This document shows positions 51,075-61,407 of a DNA stretch of 64,000 nt, piece after piece (position 1 is the first letter of the stretch; each line of letters opens with the position of its first letter). The notes under the pieces were generated by a model. The model worked only from the letters and a program-made list of their open reading frames with translations. It had not been told where the DNA came from and ran no database searches. The position numbers and the translations under genes are program-made. This DNA is from Molanna angustata (taxonomy: Eukaryota > Arthropoda > Insecta > Trichoptera > Molannidae), in assembly GCA_963576475.1 (NCBI GenBank), contig OY754980.1, forward strand, positions 4,338,306-4,402,305, given 5' to 3'.

Positions 51075-51862
51075 ATTATAACATTTTTTTTTTGAAAATG
51101 AATATGTCCTTGTTAAACAAGTACATTAGGAAAGTCGCAGTCACCTACCCCACTCCATAGGGAACGTTATAGAACTAAGTGTTCTGTTCATCCCCGGAGC
51201 GGCTGCTCGTCGGACAAAACAAGAACTACCACCATGCATATTTCATACCACTGCCACTAAGAGTCCAACCACACTCGTGAAGGCCCGTGAATCATAGCAG
51301 GGGTTACCCTCCCAGCAGCTCCACGAACAACAGACTGCCACAGGGAGCCTTCGCCACGCCCGTAGTACTTTCAGTTCTTCGATTTCCACACCAGGCGCAG
51401 CGCCAGCTGCACCTGTCTCGTCATCAGCTCGGGTACCGCCGAGTGGGTCGTGCCGACCAATCATCACGGGGGGCTCCTCCACCCCTTAGTACTCATGTTG
51501 GCGAATTTCAGGTACACCACCGGACAGTACTTTCAGTGCTTCGATTTCCATCGCCCGATGATGCAGACTTACTCATCGCCACGTTTGATGAGTCACCGCC
51601 GAGCGATGCATTAAGGCGTCTGCCCTGCTCTTCCATAGGTAAGAATTGAAGAGGGTACTGACCTGTTACCCAGAATCCTAGGGTGGGGCTGCAGCCACCC
51701 TCAACTACAAGTATAAATACATTTTCCTACGTTCCTTAAAATAAGCAAATAAATGCTTGTGCTTAGGTGAACGAAATCGGTCGAGGCAGGATTCGAACTC
51801 TCGACCACTGGATTACTAGCCCAGCGCGCTAACCGCTCAGCCACCGACCCATCTATGAAAGA
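51075..51862 (-). mobile_element. tRNA-derived SINE (SINE-1) split by a GC-rich insertion
   Basis: The head is at 51790-51858 (CGGTCGAGGCAGGATTCGAA, GCGCGCTAACCGCTCAGCCA) and the tail at 51711-51790. The final tail (GAATATGTCCTTGTTAAACA) is displaced to 51099-51125 by the insertion at 51126-51706. Outside the insertion it is colinear with 43650-43830. Confidence 0.88.
51126..51706. mobile_element. GC-rich 581-bp insertion with 9-bp target-site duplication
   Basis: Sits inside a SINE-1 copy and is flanked by ACAAGTACA (51117-51125) and ACAAGTATA (51707-51715). Base composition is far more GC-rich than the flanks. It contains a 24-bp near-repeat (AGTACTTTCAGTTCTTCGAT at 51364; AGTACTTTCAGTGCTTCGAT at 51527), a terminal GGGTGGGGCTGCAGCCACCC near-palindrome (51681-51700), and a + frame of 120 codons (51287-51649) ending near a donor-like GTAAGAATT. 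No terminal inverted repeats and no domain recognised. A segment resembles the GC-rich block at 18.2 kb. Nature unknown: truncated LINE ORF1/5' region or non-autonomous element. Confidence 0.7.
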
Positions 51863-52576
51863 TAATTGTGATTTATTCTTTAATAAAAAAAAACCTGCTA
51901 AATAAAGCAAAAAATAGTAGAAAAAAGTAAAAATTAAAAATGAAATAATGACACAAAGTTCTTTTTTATTTCTTTTTGGTTTCGGTCTTGGGGATTGGCA
52001 GCAAAGCGACATATTTCTTTCTCCATATATCTGTCTTCTCACCGACTCTATTCAAATACCTACCTAATTAATTTTACTTTTAACATGAACATAAAGAAAT
52101 GAATAAATAAAGTGTCATAAAATATTTAATTGCTTATTGCAGATGACTAGGCTCAATAAATGAGATTGACGTGATAATTGATAAGATAAAAAATAATTTT
52201 ATTGGTATATTGGATTGTAAAAATAACATGAACCTTTGAATATTGATAGTAATATTATATCTCACCCGAAGATGAAAAGTATTCATAGACGACTGCCAAT
52301 TAAGAAAAATTTGAGTCACGCTTTTTAACAAGCGAAGAATTGGTTGGAGCCTTGCCTCAAAAGGATAAAATTGCCAGTGAATGATGTGCGCAAAATTAAT
52401 ACAAAAAAAAAAGAATTTTTTTTTAGTTTTTTCATTTTAAGCACCCAAATCGAGTGTGATTTGTGTCATATAACTCATAAAACTTATTATGAAGTTTGTC
52501 GATCGACAAATCTTGATAGGACTCCATTTTATGTAGATGTATTTTAAAAATAAAATAAAAAAAATACTTGATTTTT
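51863..52576. other. No gene recognised
   Basis: AT-rich; nothing recognised on either strand. Confidence 0.4.
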
Positions 52577-52706
52577 GACGCGTTTCGTGCAAGGCACATT
52601 GTCAAAAAAAAACTACAAAACTGGAAGTAGTGGTTATATACAAAAAAAAGACTTGTTAATGACTTGTAGAATATTATTCTGAAGATGTGCCTTGCACGGA
52701 ACGCGT
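52577..52706. mobile_element. Foldback element with 23-bp inverted termini
   Basis: 52577-52599 (GACGCGTTTCGTGCAAGGCA...) is the inverted repeat of 52684-52706 (...TGCCTTGCACGGAACGCGTC), one mismatch. The 84-bp interior is AT-rich. A GACGCGTTTCGC motif also occurs at 28959-28971, so the terminal sequence is shared with other repeats. Confidence 0.75.
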
Positions 52707-52787
52707 CGATAATAAATTACATTTAATAGAACGTAAAGCAAGTCTTATTTATTTTGTATTTATAATGAATCTACAAACTTATTATTC

Positions 52788-52885
52788 ACTAGCTGAGAAG
52801 CATCGCTTTGCTCAGCTTCTAAGCTAGGGCTTTCAGCCTACTTTTTACCGCTGCGCGGTAAATGGCCGCCTTCGGCGGTTCATGC
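52788..52885. repeat. Cluster of short GC-rich stem-loops
   Basis: Three hairpins follow each other: AGCTGAGAAGC...GCTCAGCTTCT (about 52791-52822), TTACCGCTGCGCGGTAA (52845-52861) and GCCGCCTTCGGCGG (52865-52878). Their GC content contrasts sharply with the region. Such hairpin runs occur at ends of Helitron-like and satellite-associated elements in arthropods; no canonical CTRR terminus was identified. Confidence 0.55.
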
Positions 52886-52972
52886 AACAAAATGAAACGA
52901 AGCTTTTATGGTAGGTACTTAAAAAATATATTCGGTACAGTGTTAACCAACACATGGTGGACGTCACAATGT

Positions 52973-53262
52973 CTAGTGGACTTCACAAGGTGCGGGCTTC
53001 CAGTCCATTGCCAGTGTTGTTTTTGCGGCTACTCCGCATGGACACATGGCCCCAGCCACACGCCCCATGAACATGCCCATGACGATGCCAATAGTCCATG
53101 AAGACTTGGCCACGTCAACCTGAGCACCCGCGAGGAAGAACGAACGCTTGCCCTTAACCGTGAGTGCCGTGAAAAGATAAATTACTCTGGATGCTGCAAT
53201 TTATCGACCTGCATCTTCGCTTTGTGTCTCATGGGCATATTATGATGAGTAACAGCACTCAT
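52973..53262 (-). pseudogene. Cryptic GC-rich coding region, unidentified protein, one frameshift
   Basis: The minus strand starts ATG at 53262: SAVTHHNMPMRHKAKMQVDK then LQHPE and TAA at 53182. Shifting frame, 53170-52973 is open for 65 codons: TALTVKGKRSFFLAGAQVDV, AKSSWTIGIVMGMFMGRVAG, AMCPCGVAAKTTLAMDWKPA, ending at TAG. Codons have G/C third positions, unlike the AT-rich flanks. A hydrophobic stretch (IGIVMGMFMGRVAGAM) may be a membrane segment. It was not assigned to any family. Adjacent hairpins and tandem repeat suggest it was captured by a mobile element. Confidence 0.4.
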
Positions 53263-53430
53263 TTCTCCATCATCAAAATGTAGTTATTTACCTCATTTTG
53301 ATTATTTTTAAATACATAAGTATTTTTTTTATTTATGTTAGTCCAATTAATCCAATCTTTGGGTTGCCCATATAGAACGAATGTGTTTTTAAAGTTGTAA
53401 CGTGCACAGCATACATTATTTTATAATAAA

Positions 53431-53882
53431 TAATCAATAGTTGTTGATAATAATATTTCATTTTGATGACCTTTTTATTATTTCGATATTATTCTCATCG
53501 GAAGAAAACATATATTTTTTAACGCATTGCGGCCCTTTTGTGATGTCATTCAAATAATACTCCATAGTTAAATAATAATTAAATTTCAAGACCTGACACG
53601 AAAGTAGAAGGTATATAAATATTTTGTAATCTAATATATTTTTAAACTGTAATCAATAATCAATAGTTGTTGATAATAATATTATTTCATTTTGATGGTC
53701 TTTTTATTATTTCGATATTATTCTCATCGGAAGAAAACTTATATTTTTAAACGCATTGCGGCGCTTTTGTGATGTCATTCAAATAATACTCCATAGTTAA
53801 ATAATAATTAAATTTCAAGACCTGACACGAAAGTAGAAGGTATTTAAATATTTTGTAATCTTATATATTTTTAAACTGTATC
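53431..53882. repeat. Tandem duplication, two 226-bp units
   Basis: TAATCAATAGTTGTTGATAA starts at 53431 and again at 53657. The two copies match through CATCGGAAGAAAAC, ACGCATTGCGGC, CAAGACCTGACACGAAAGTA, with about ten substitutions and a 3-bp insertion. Confidence 0.9.
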
Positions 53883-54861
53883 CCTGTTTTACAAAATTTC
53901 GTATAAATAAAGTTATTTTTTGTAAAAATGATTTTATATTGTGTTTCCATAAGTTTGAAAATTTACCGATAGATGTCGAAAACCAACCATTTATACTCTT
54001 TATATATTTTTACGTATTTTTTTTAAAAAAAAATTAGGCGTTACCACAAAAAAAGAATATTTTTCCCGAAATATGTATAATATTGATTATCTTTAAACAA
54101 AAAAATCAATATAATTGGCGTTGTAGGCCACTTGTAAAGAATCACCATTTTGACAGCTAAATTGGTAAAACAATGCAAGTAAAGTAAATCTGACCCATAA
54201 TGCAAAAGGAAACACTTGTTCCGTGTAAATTGTTCCCTCTCCCTATGTAGGATTTTATTATTTCGTGCCTTTTGAGCTCTGGCCATGACGGGAACAAACA
54301 AAATTTTACGTTGGCATCAGTTGGCATTATAATAACCGTAAGGATATATTCTCATAAATCAATTTTGGCGACTCGGCGAGTAATGCAAAAAAGCATTCTA
54401 TAAGTCTTATTATATAACATTAAAACATACTTTCTTTTGAAAATAACATAAAAAACATTAGCTCGCGAGGCTTTGTGTTTTTATACTGTTTCAAATGTTA
54501 TATTATAAAAATGTAATATTATAAGATTTTTGCTCTACTGTAAAATTGACGATTTTGACATAGAAAGGTTTCAAACGAAAGACAGACAGACAGACTGACA
54601 TGAATTTAGCCGTGCACAAACATGTGCAAATCCAGAACGACAATCTTACCAGGTCTACTTTATTTATATGCAGATTATAGGATTAATTTATCAAACTCAA
54701 TAATATAAAAAGTTTTTCTTTTTATATTATGTAAGTACCTACAAAAAATTGATTAAAAAAAATATTTTAATGACTATGTAAAATTTTCTATTTAAGCAAT
54801 TGAAATATAATCCTTATAAATAATCAAACGTGAAGGCTTCAACTTTGTGGAAATTCATATT
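53883..54861. other. No gene recognised; GACA-type microsatellite
   Basis: 54575-54600 carries AAAGACAGACAGACAGACTG followed by ACATGAATTTAGCCGTGCAC, a motif common near the ends of arthropod interspersed repeats. The region 52.8-54.66 kb may form one larger element. Confidence 0.4.
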
Positions 54862-55017
54862 TAATCAATTATTTAAATTAAACAAAAAACTTTACTTTGT
54901 ATATTTCCACTTGTTTATTTTAATTATTCACTGCAAATGAAATAAACAATAAAATAAGTGAAATAAACAAGTGGAAATATTCAAAGTAAAGCTTTGTGTT
55001 TAATGTAAATAATTGAT
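54862..55017. mobile_element. Foldback element
   Basis: AATCAATTATTTAAATTAAA, ACTTTACTTTG and TTTCCACTTGTTTATTT on the left pair with GAAATAAACAAGTGGAAATA, CAAAGTAAAG and ATGTAAATAATTGATT on the right. Arms are about 65 bp with a short loop. Confidence 0.8.
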
Positions 55018-55317
55018 TATAATCCTTATGTCTAATATACATAGAGACAAAGCTAGCCCTTAAAATATGAAATATAGCTATAATAAATGCGACCGTAAAT
55101 ATAATGATTAGATAAGAATCAAAGATATTGTGAAATGTTGGTTATTGAGATATGAATGAGATATTCGTTGAAAATGATATTGAGAGAAGAGTGAAGATAA
55201 TTGTCTTACGTTGGTTCGGACTCGTAGAATGAACAAAGCAATTAGGTACACAAATCTAAAAAGAGAAGTACTTACAGTAAAATTATATAAATACTGATGA
55301 GGATTGATTAGGGATTT
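55018..55317. other. LINE scrap
   Basis: 55160-55265 on + reads RVKIIVLRWFGLV-like and RMNKAIRYTNLKRE in broken frames, suggesting the LRW.GHV..M motif of an RTE-like LINE. Weak. Confidence 0.35.
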
Positions 55318-55480
55318 ATAACAGGTATTATGGCGGACAATAGGACTTGGTTGATCTATTTTGTGTGAGCCTATATATATATGTTTGTTGAGGTTGATTA
55401 TGAGTGCAGAATGTTGAGATTCTGTGCCTATTTAATGTGGAACGGGAGCAATCACCTGTTTCATAATTGCTGATTTTTTT
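55318..55480 (-). repeat. Interspersed repeat shared with 32500-32715
   Basis: ATTATGGCGGACAATAGGAC, TTGGTTGATCTATTTTGTGT, GCAGAATGTTGAGATTCTGT, GAGCAATCACCTGTTTCAT: complement of 32.5 kb. It ends next to a T-rich run (55476-55501). Confidence 0.7.
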
Positions 55481-55502
55481 TTTTTTTTTTTTTATTTTTT
55501 TT

Positions 55503-55545
55503 ATCCGCTCTGCCATCGACCCATCTGAATTGTCACTCAAAATTG
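55503..55545 (-). mobile_element. SINE-1 head scrap
   Basis: CCGCTCTGCCATCGACCCAT is the complement of the SINE-1 A-box region. The rest of the element is absent. Confidence 0.6.
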
Positions 55546-56295
55546 TAATCTGATATTGTCACTCAAAATTGTAAACTGCTAGCCCTAGAACAGGATTTCC
55601 TAGTTGGGCAGCAGAAATCTATTATTGTTGTCATTGTAAATATGGTGTGATTAAAAATAAATAAATAAATTAATTTAAAAAAATGGGAATGACGCGATGT
55701 ACATAAATATATGAATGAGACAAAACGTATGTCCAGATTGAATAGGATGATATTTGGTTCTACATCAAGCAGGGACACGGCGTGATGTATAAATGCGACC
55801 AAAAGAATTTCGTTGTTTTTTTTTTCAAACAAATTGGTCATTTTTAGTAACTTCAACCATTCCATAGAGTAGATTTAAACAATTTACAAGTGTATTGTTA
55901 GAATTCTTTAAAAATATCTGTTTTAATATACCGAATATGACAGCGATGTATAAACTCCACACCGCTCTGCGCACCCCACTAAATGCGTATAAATTTTATG
56001 GCCAAGCCGTAAAAGGCTGTTTGATACTTGCTACAAGTGAAACCTTAAAGGCTCCGTCTGTTTTTCTACAGACCAGGGGTTCTAAAACCTATTTTGCTTG
56101 CTGTCCCCTTTCAAAAAGAATCGTAATGGATACCCTCTTTCAAAAAGAATCGCGGTAGACACGGGGTTCGATTCCCAGTAGAGGAGGAATATATTGAAAA
56201 TACATTTTACAATAAAAAAAGTAAATCGATAATACCGTAACTACCCATACAATCTCATATTCTGATAAATTTACGTTCACACAATGTCACGACAT
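55546..56295. other. No gene recognised; hAT-like terminal scrap
   Basis: 56081-56110 (CCAGGGGTTCTAAAACCTAT, then GCTGTCCCCTTTCA) resembles the CAGGGGTTCTCAAAC-type terminus of hAT MITEs. 56165-56190 (GGGGTTCGATTCCCAGTAGA) is a SINE B-box scrap. Confidence 0.35.
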
Positions 56296-56372
56296 TTCCG
56301 ACCTTCGTGGCGTGGTTGGTTAGGTATTTGACTGCTGATCGAAAGTTCCCGGGTTCGATTCCCAGTGAAGAC
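56296..56372 (+). mobile_element. SINE-2 head fragment
   Basis: ACCTTCGTGGCGTGGTTGGT, TAGGTATTTGACTGCTGATC, CCCGGGTTCGATTCCCAGTG. The tail is replaced directly by the LINE scrap that follows. Confidence 0.75.
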
Positions 56373-56375
56373 ACA

Positions 56376-56475
56376 GTAATGTCTCTTAGGACGATGCTCT
56401 GGATAGGACGAAGTGGAAGAGCACAGTAAGGAGACCTGACCCCACCTCCTTTGGGATAAAGCTGACTAGGAGAGA
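56376..56475 (+). mobile_element. RTE-like LINE scrap
   Basis: GTAATGTCTCTTAGGACGAT, GACGAAGTGGAAGAGCACAG and GTAAGGAGACCTGACCCCAC correspond to 30005-30100 (DAQDITKWRSVVRRADSTTM). Confidence 0.65.
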
Positions 56476-56819
56476 CAGTCAATGAACTCGTGACCGCCGT
56501 AAATCATAGTATAAAGGCCTATTTTTTTTCTATGTGTCTATCAGACGGTTTGCAGGCGTATTTAAATGGAGACGTGATTTCTGTTAGTCTTCCGAAAAAA
56601 ATATAAAAAATACACTAATTAAAATATATTTATACTATAACTGACGTTTTAAAATATGTAGCAATTTTCTATACTTTTGCTAGCTGTTGTTTGCCAAAAC
56701 TATCTCTAGCCAGGGTTATTACCTGTTCTGGTATCCTTATGCAGAAAAAATCAGTCTTTATAGTATGACGTCATGACGTGACACAAGATTAAACTGAGCA
56801 AAGAAAACCAAACTGTGGA
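56476..56819. other. No gene recognised
   Basis: AT-rich spacer. Confidence 0.35.
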
Positions 56820-57350
56820 AATGCCATGAAGAATAGGAATGAGTTGGGCAGCTTTAGGCAAACTATGACACATGATAGAAAATAAAGAGAATCCGATCTA
56901 TCTGAAAAGAAAAACATATGAATTATGTATACTGCCAGTGACTACATATGCCTTGGAGACCATGGCCATTGTAAAAAGAAATGTATAAAAGCTCAAATGC
57001 ACACAGCGATCCATGGAAAGATTTATGCTTGGTATAAGCCTAAGAGATAGAATAAGAAAAGAAGAAATTAGGAAGAGAAAGGGATGTCATGGATCGCGTA
57101 GCAAGAGGCAATGAGCGGGCCATATCGCAAGACAAGACCCCACAAGATGGGCCCCTAAAATATTAAGATGGAGACCTTGGGAAAACAAGAGAGGCGTCGG
57201 AAGACCTCAAAAAAGATGGTCCGACGACATAGCCGCTGTGGGGGGTAAAAATTGGCAGCAAGCTGCAACCAACAGAAAGCAATGGAAGGATATGGTCGAT
57301 ATGGAAAAGGCCTATATCACAAAGGGCTGAAGAAGAAGAAGTATGACGTG
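56820..57350 (+). mobile_element. RTE-like LINE ORF 3' portion, degenerate
   Basis: The + strand reads RIGMSWAALGKL, LKRKTYELCILPVTTYALET, CTQRSMERFMLGISLRDRIR, KEEIRKRKG, AGHIARQDPTRWAPKILRWR, GVGRPQKRWSDDIAAVGGKN and WQQAATNRKQWKDMVDMEKA. The gene order and motifs (CVLPV.TY..ETW, R.MERAMLG.SLRDRI, WAGH.ARR.D.RW) are diagnostic of a common insect RTE-like family. Several internal stops and frameshifts. 3' tail GAAGAAGAAGAAG at 57330-57343. Confidence 0.85.
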
Positions 57351-58099
57351 AGTATGTTAAAGGCAAAATCATACTCGTCTTCGAATACAAAAGTTTGGAA
57401 TACTCTGAAGTTCAATAAAGCTGAGCTATAACAAAAAATACACAACATTCTGGCTTTTTAATTTATTTTTTTACGCTTCAGCTATTTCAGGCATTACTCG
57501 AAACACAAGTAAATAATACCTGTCTAATGCTTGTAGGGGGCAATAACAAAAATTGAATACAGGTAATGAAATTCTCATAAAAACTGTTCTTTCGAAAAAA
57601 GCACATTAAAAAGCTTATTAAAAGAAACTACCGAAAAACGCAAGTCATTTTTGTAATAGTTTAAGACCAACGGTCACGCGAAATAGAATTGGAGAACGTA
57701 TAATCAGCAAATATTGTGAAAAATCACGTGGACTAACCTTCCTCTACTCCATCGAAAATCGATATCTATAAATGTCTTATTTGAGCCAGATGTTCTCACT
57801 GAATACATAACTACCAACTCTTATTTTAAGGATATAAATAGGTATGATATTCTTCTCACAAATTATAAAACAAAAATTGAAATAAGTTTAATATGTCTTC
57901 CTCGGAACAGGAACAGACTCACAGATAATATGGAAGTAAACTTTCAGTATACTCCAGATGTGTCACTCAATACATAAAAGCTGTAACCGGATAATCATAA
58001 GGTTTCTTACATCTCCGCTATAGGGATTTTATTTGCAATATTTCAAAAATCATGCCAAATAATTAATAAAATACATTGTTCTAAATAAAATGTGCATTG
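57351..58099. other. No gene recognised
   Basis: AT-rich; no domain or repeat assigned. Confidence 0.4.
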
Positions 58100-58620
58100 T
58101 AGATTATTAGGTTTTTTTAATTTATTTTCCACAAAGAAAGATTTAATACTGATTTTCGGAAAACTATATAACTTCACTTCGCCGTATTTCACTTGACAAT
58201 TTATTCAAAACACAACAAAACTTGTCAGCCATCTTGCGAAGATAATCGAAAAACACAAAAAGCTGGCAATAGATTAACACCATCACCCTCACATGGCGTG
58301 ATAGTGTGTATGTAGATGAACACCGAAAACAACAAGAATTTTACAAAATCACACGTGTTATATTTATTATCTGGTTTACTTCAAGATTTTAAAGGATCAA
58401 AATGTTTCACGTCACAACAAACAACAAAACACAACTGAAGTATGCTGAAGGTCTGAAAATTTTACATTGCATTTTCAAAAATACCAACATAAAAAAAAAT
58501 AGCGCCACCTTTGGAGATGTATGTAAGCGTAAAGTAAAACCAGTGCTACCAATAGAGTGCCACCGGCGTGAACAGACTAGTGAAGTGAATTGTTACCAAA
58601 TAAAAAAAAGTAAGTAATAT
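58100..58620. promoter_or_regulatory. Possible divergent host promoter
   Basis: On the minus strand, AAGATGGCTGACAAG opens a short frame of about 22 codons (MADKFCCVLNKLSSEIRRSE; from about 58238 down to 58168). On the plus strand, 58402-58617 is open and ends at a donor-like GTAAGTAAT. An E-box CACGTG lies near 58353. TATA-less sequence with start-like ATG contexts on both sides is compatible with a bidirectional promoter, but no downstream exons were recognised. Confidence 0.25.
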
Positions 58621-58769
58621 TGTTTTGAATTGATTTTTTTTATTGTTTGTATTATGATTAAAAAAAATTATATCAATTTAAAAAACAAACAAACATTGGA
58701 GCACCTACGTAAAGCTTATTAGTGGTATTTATGAACACTTATTAATTGTATAACTTTTGTACACCAAAG

Positions 58770-58945
58770 TGCATAAAGGGCTTCGTGGCAAAGTAAATTG
58801 GATATCTGACTCTCGAGCCAAAGGTCCTGGTTCGTTTCCAGGTGAAGACATATTTTTCCACTGCGTTTTCAGTGTACATCGATTAATATGATAATTCCAG
58901 AATGTGTGGCAACTTGCTTTGTTTGCGAGAGAATTAATATGTAAC
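58770..58945 (+). mobile_element. tRNA-derived SINE (SINE-2), diverged
   Basis: GGGCTTCGTGGCAAAGTAAA, AGGTCCTGGTTCGTTTCCAG, GTGAAGACATATTTTTCCAC, AGAATGTGTGGCAACTTGCT. Both box regions carry substitutions. Confidence 0.75.
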
Positions 58946-58962
58946 ACGGTACTTGTAAAATT

Positions 58963-59195
58963 CTATGCTGTGAGGAACCGACTAAGAATAGTGCTTTCAC
59001 ACTTTTATTTTGTCATCGTTTTCGTGTGTCCCCTAAAAGCCAGGTAATCGAAAATGATGAAGTTCAAAACCCATTCCGAATTAGTGCCTTTTTAGGTGAA
59101 ACGCATGTGTTGTTCTTTATTTTATAAGGTAATACACACCCTCACACCTGTCATTGGTTACCACGCATTGTGGGATGTACCGTGTGCGTATTCGT
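58963..59195 (+). mobile_element. SINE-like element SINE-3, diverged
   Basis: CTATGCTGTGAGGAACCGAC, AAGAATAGTGCTTTCAC, TTTTCGTGTGTCCCC, CAGGTAATCGAAAAT, CACGCATTGTGGGATGTACC. An internal deletion removes the 'AACAGGCAAC...CAGCAATGAGG' part. Confidence 0.75.
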
Positions 59196-59334
59196 TTGTT
59201 TTTTTATTTATTTAAGGGACAAACAAAGTCTTATAAAATGTACAAAAAAACACTATGAAATCAACAAAAAACAGTTTAATTATGTTTGTTCATAGATGAT
59301 GATCAACAATCACATTACAACTTCTTATCAGTTG

Positions 59335-59755
59335 CAATCCTAAAATTGGTCTACCTCTCTTCTACTCCACTCCGCCCTGTCCTCTGTCAGCCTCTTCATC
59401 TCTACGTAGCTACTACAGCACATTTCGTCGATCACCTGGTCTATGTAACTGTTTCTTGGTCGGCCTCTATGGTTGCTACCCTCCACTATTCCCTCCGCAA
59501 TGGTTATGAGCAGACACGGGTGCCTCATGTTATGGCCTATCCAGTTGGATATTCGTTGGGCGATCCTTTTGAGAAGTTGCCTTGTTTCCCCGGCTCTGCT
59601 CAGCACCTCACAATTTTGGATGTGGTCCGACTAGTGGATCTTCAACATGCGTCTGTAGCACCACATCTCGAATGCAGACAGCAGGCGATCTTTTTTGCCT
59701 CTGGTCTATGGTCCATGTCTCACAGCCATATAGCAAGATTCGACACATAACAATA
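59335..59755 (-). mobile_element. LINE ORF C-terminus (NWIGH/GRPRNSYIDQV family)
   Basis: The minus frame 59340-59606 is open: ETRQLLKRIAQRISNWIGHN, MRHPCLLITIAEGIVEGSNH, RGRPRNSYIDQVIDEMCCSS, VEMKRLTEDRAEWSRREV. Upstream (59607-59755) the motif LYGCETWTID is readable in a shifted frame. Relatives at 31925-32215 and 41030-41125. RT core absent. Confidence 0.85.
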
Positions 59756-60034
59756 TAAAATAAATGTAATTAACAGTTAGTGTATGTTTGCATGTGACGG
59801 GAAGGAAAGGGAGATTACATTTGGTACTACTATGATATTAGATAATAACAAAAATTGAAGTAGGTACATACATAAATTAGAAATATTAACAATACACAAT
59901 TTCACGCCACTAATATGCATCTATATAGAGAGTTTTTGTAGCATGGATATGAAAGCTATAAATAGATGAACTTAATTTTGTTATATCGGAATCTATGTAC
60001 TTACAAAATGAAAATAAAATCACAATTTGATCAC

Positions 60035-60209
60035 GGGGGCAAGTCTGGTTCAACCGGCGAAATCGAAACCCTCGTGATTACCCATATCATGGATATAATT
60101 ATTATATGGAGTTCTAAGATATTATAGAACTCCATATATAATAATTAAATCCATGATATGGGTAATCGTGAGGGTTTTGGATTTCGCCGGTTGGACCAGA
60201 CTTGCCCCC
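60035..60209. mobile_element. Palindromic MITE (foldback family), longest and cleanest copy
   Basis: A 175-bp near-perfect palindrome: GGGGGCAAGTCTGGTTCAAC, CGGCGAAATCGAAACCCTCG, TGATTACCCATATCATGGAT, ATAATTATTATATGGAGTTC on the left, all mirrored on the right to GACCAGACTTGCCCCCC. The loop is about 10 bp (TAAGATATTA). No coding capacity; the mobilising enzyme is unknown. Confidence 0.93.
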
Positions 60210-61244
60210 CCAGATAGGATCTGTAGGTGCAGAAACGCGCTTTCTTCCTAAATGAACTACAGCTGATTTTGTATAAGACAACATAAATATTTTAGTATAT
60301 TCGATTGCACGGCATGAAGAAAGACACAGTGAGAATAGACTAGAAATAATTGGCGGTTTTATTGCGGCATGCATGACGTCTGCAAATAAAAACTAATCTC
60401 TGGTTCGATTCCGTATCGTCGTAAATCGGCCATAATCGGCCCGAATGCGATGCAGGCACGCCATAATATACCTACAGACCTTTGTTGATACATCGGCCCG
60501 CCTCGCAATCATTTCCCGTCCCGTCATACATACACACACACAGGCTGTGTAATTGGATAAAATCAAAATGAAATTTTATCTCATAAAATAGACGGCTTTG
60601 AATTATGATACGCACCATGCACAGTTGGAAATGGCTGAACGCTTTTGTAAATTTATTTCGAAGAACGATTATATCATCCTTATTTAATTTAACTTAATTT
60701 TTTATGATATATACTCCCAAACCTAGCTATTAATTCTTTTACATTAGTAATTTCTACATATACACATATGTACATGGTACATGCATATCTACTTACCTAG
60801 CTTTAATATATTGAAATTTGTATTTTTTATTGCAATTTGTTTACATATATGTATCATAAATATTCCTATGTACATATATTAGTTGAATTCTCTACCTTGT
60901 AATAATCTTTATTCATTCTTATAATTGTTGTATGTATCTTTTATGTATTGAACATTTTACCATGTATAGTTAGGTTTTCCCTATTTCTTAGTAATTATGT
61001 ACTTGTATTCAGCTTTCTTTTCTCTGTATTTAATGACTTTGTATTCCCGACCCCCCCCCCCCCCATCTCCCTCATACCTCACGCACCCCCATTTGCTATG
61101 TAACATTTTGTTTTAATTTTGTATTTAGTTTGAATTTTGCCTCTGATGATGCTGGCTGAGCCCAGTGTAAGCGCATAGGCATTAAAAATAAAAACTCACT
61201 GTGAATTGAAACTGTATTATTTAATTATTAAAATAAAACCTTCT
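60210..61244. other. No gene; GC-richer patch and LINE-like 3' UTR
   Basis: 60405-60520 is locally GC-rich (CGGCCCGAATGCGATGCAGG) of unknown nature. 60830-61200 resembles a + strand LINE 3' UTR ending CTCTGATGATGCTGGCTGAG, CGCATAGGCATTAAAAATAA, and includes a poly(C) run at about 61049-61064. Confidence 0.4.
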
Positions 61245-61360
61245 ATTTTATAATCTATGACTTTCAAACCAAAGGTCCCATATTCAATTCTTGGTAAAGT
61301 ACCTAATATTTCACTGCGTTTTCAGAGTAAGTCGATTAACATAATGATTCTTCAGAACTT
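61245..61360 (+). mobile_element. SINE-2 fragment, head degenerate
   Basis: CAAACCAAAGGTCCCATATT, CAATTCTTGGTAAAGTAC, CACTGCGTTTTCAGAGTAAG, TCGATTAACATAATGATTC correspond to the SINE-2 B box and middle region. Confidence 0.6.
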
Positions 61361-61407
61361 TTTTGGTGAATGATAGGTATCTAGTTGACAATATGTAGTT
61401 TGTAAGA

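Noticed and set aside
56081..56150. Complete hAT MITE
   Set aside because: Only one CAGGGGTTCT-like end is recognisable; no opposite terminus or 8-bp duplication could be identified.
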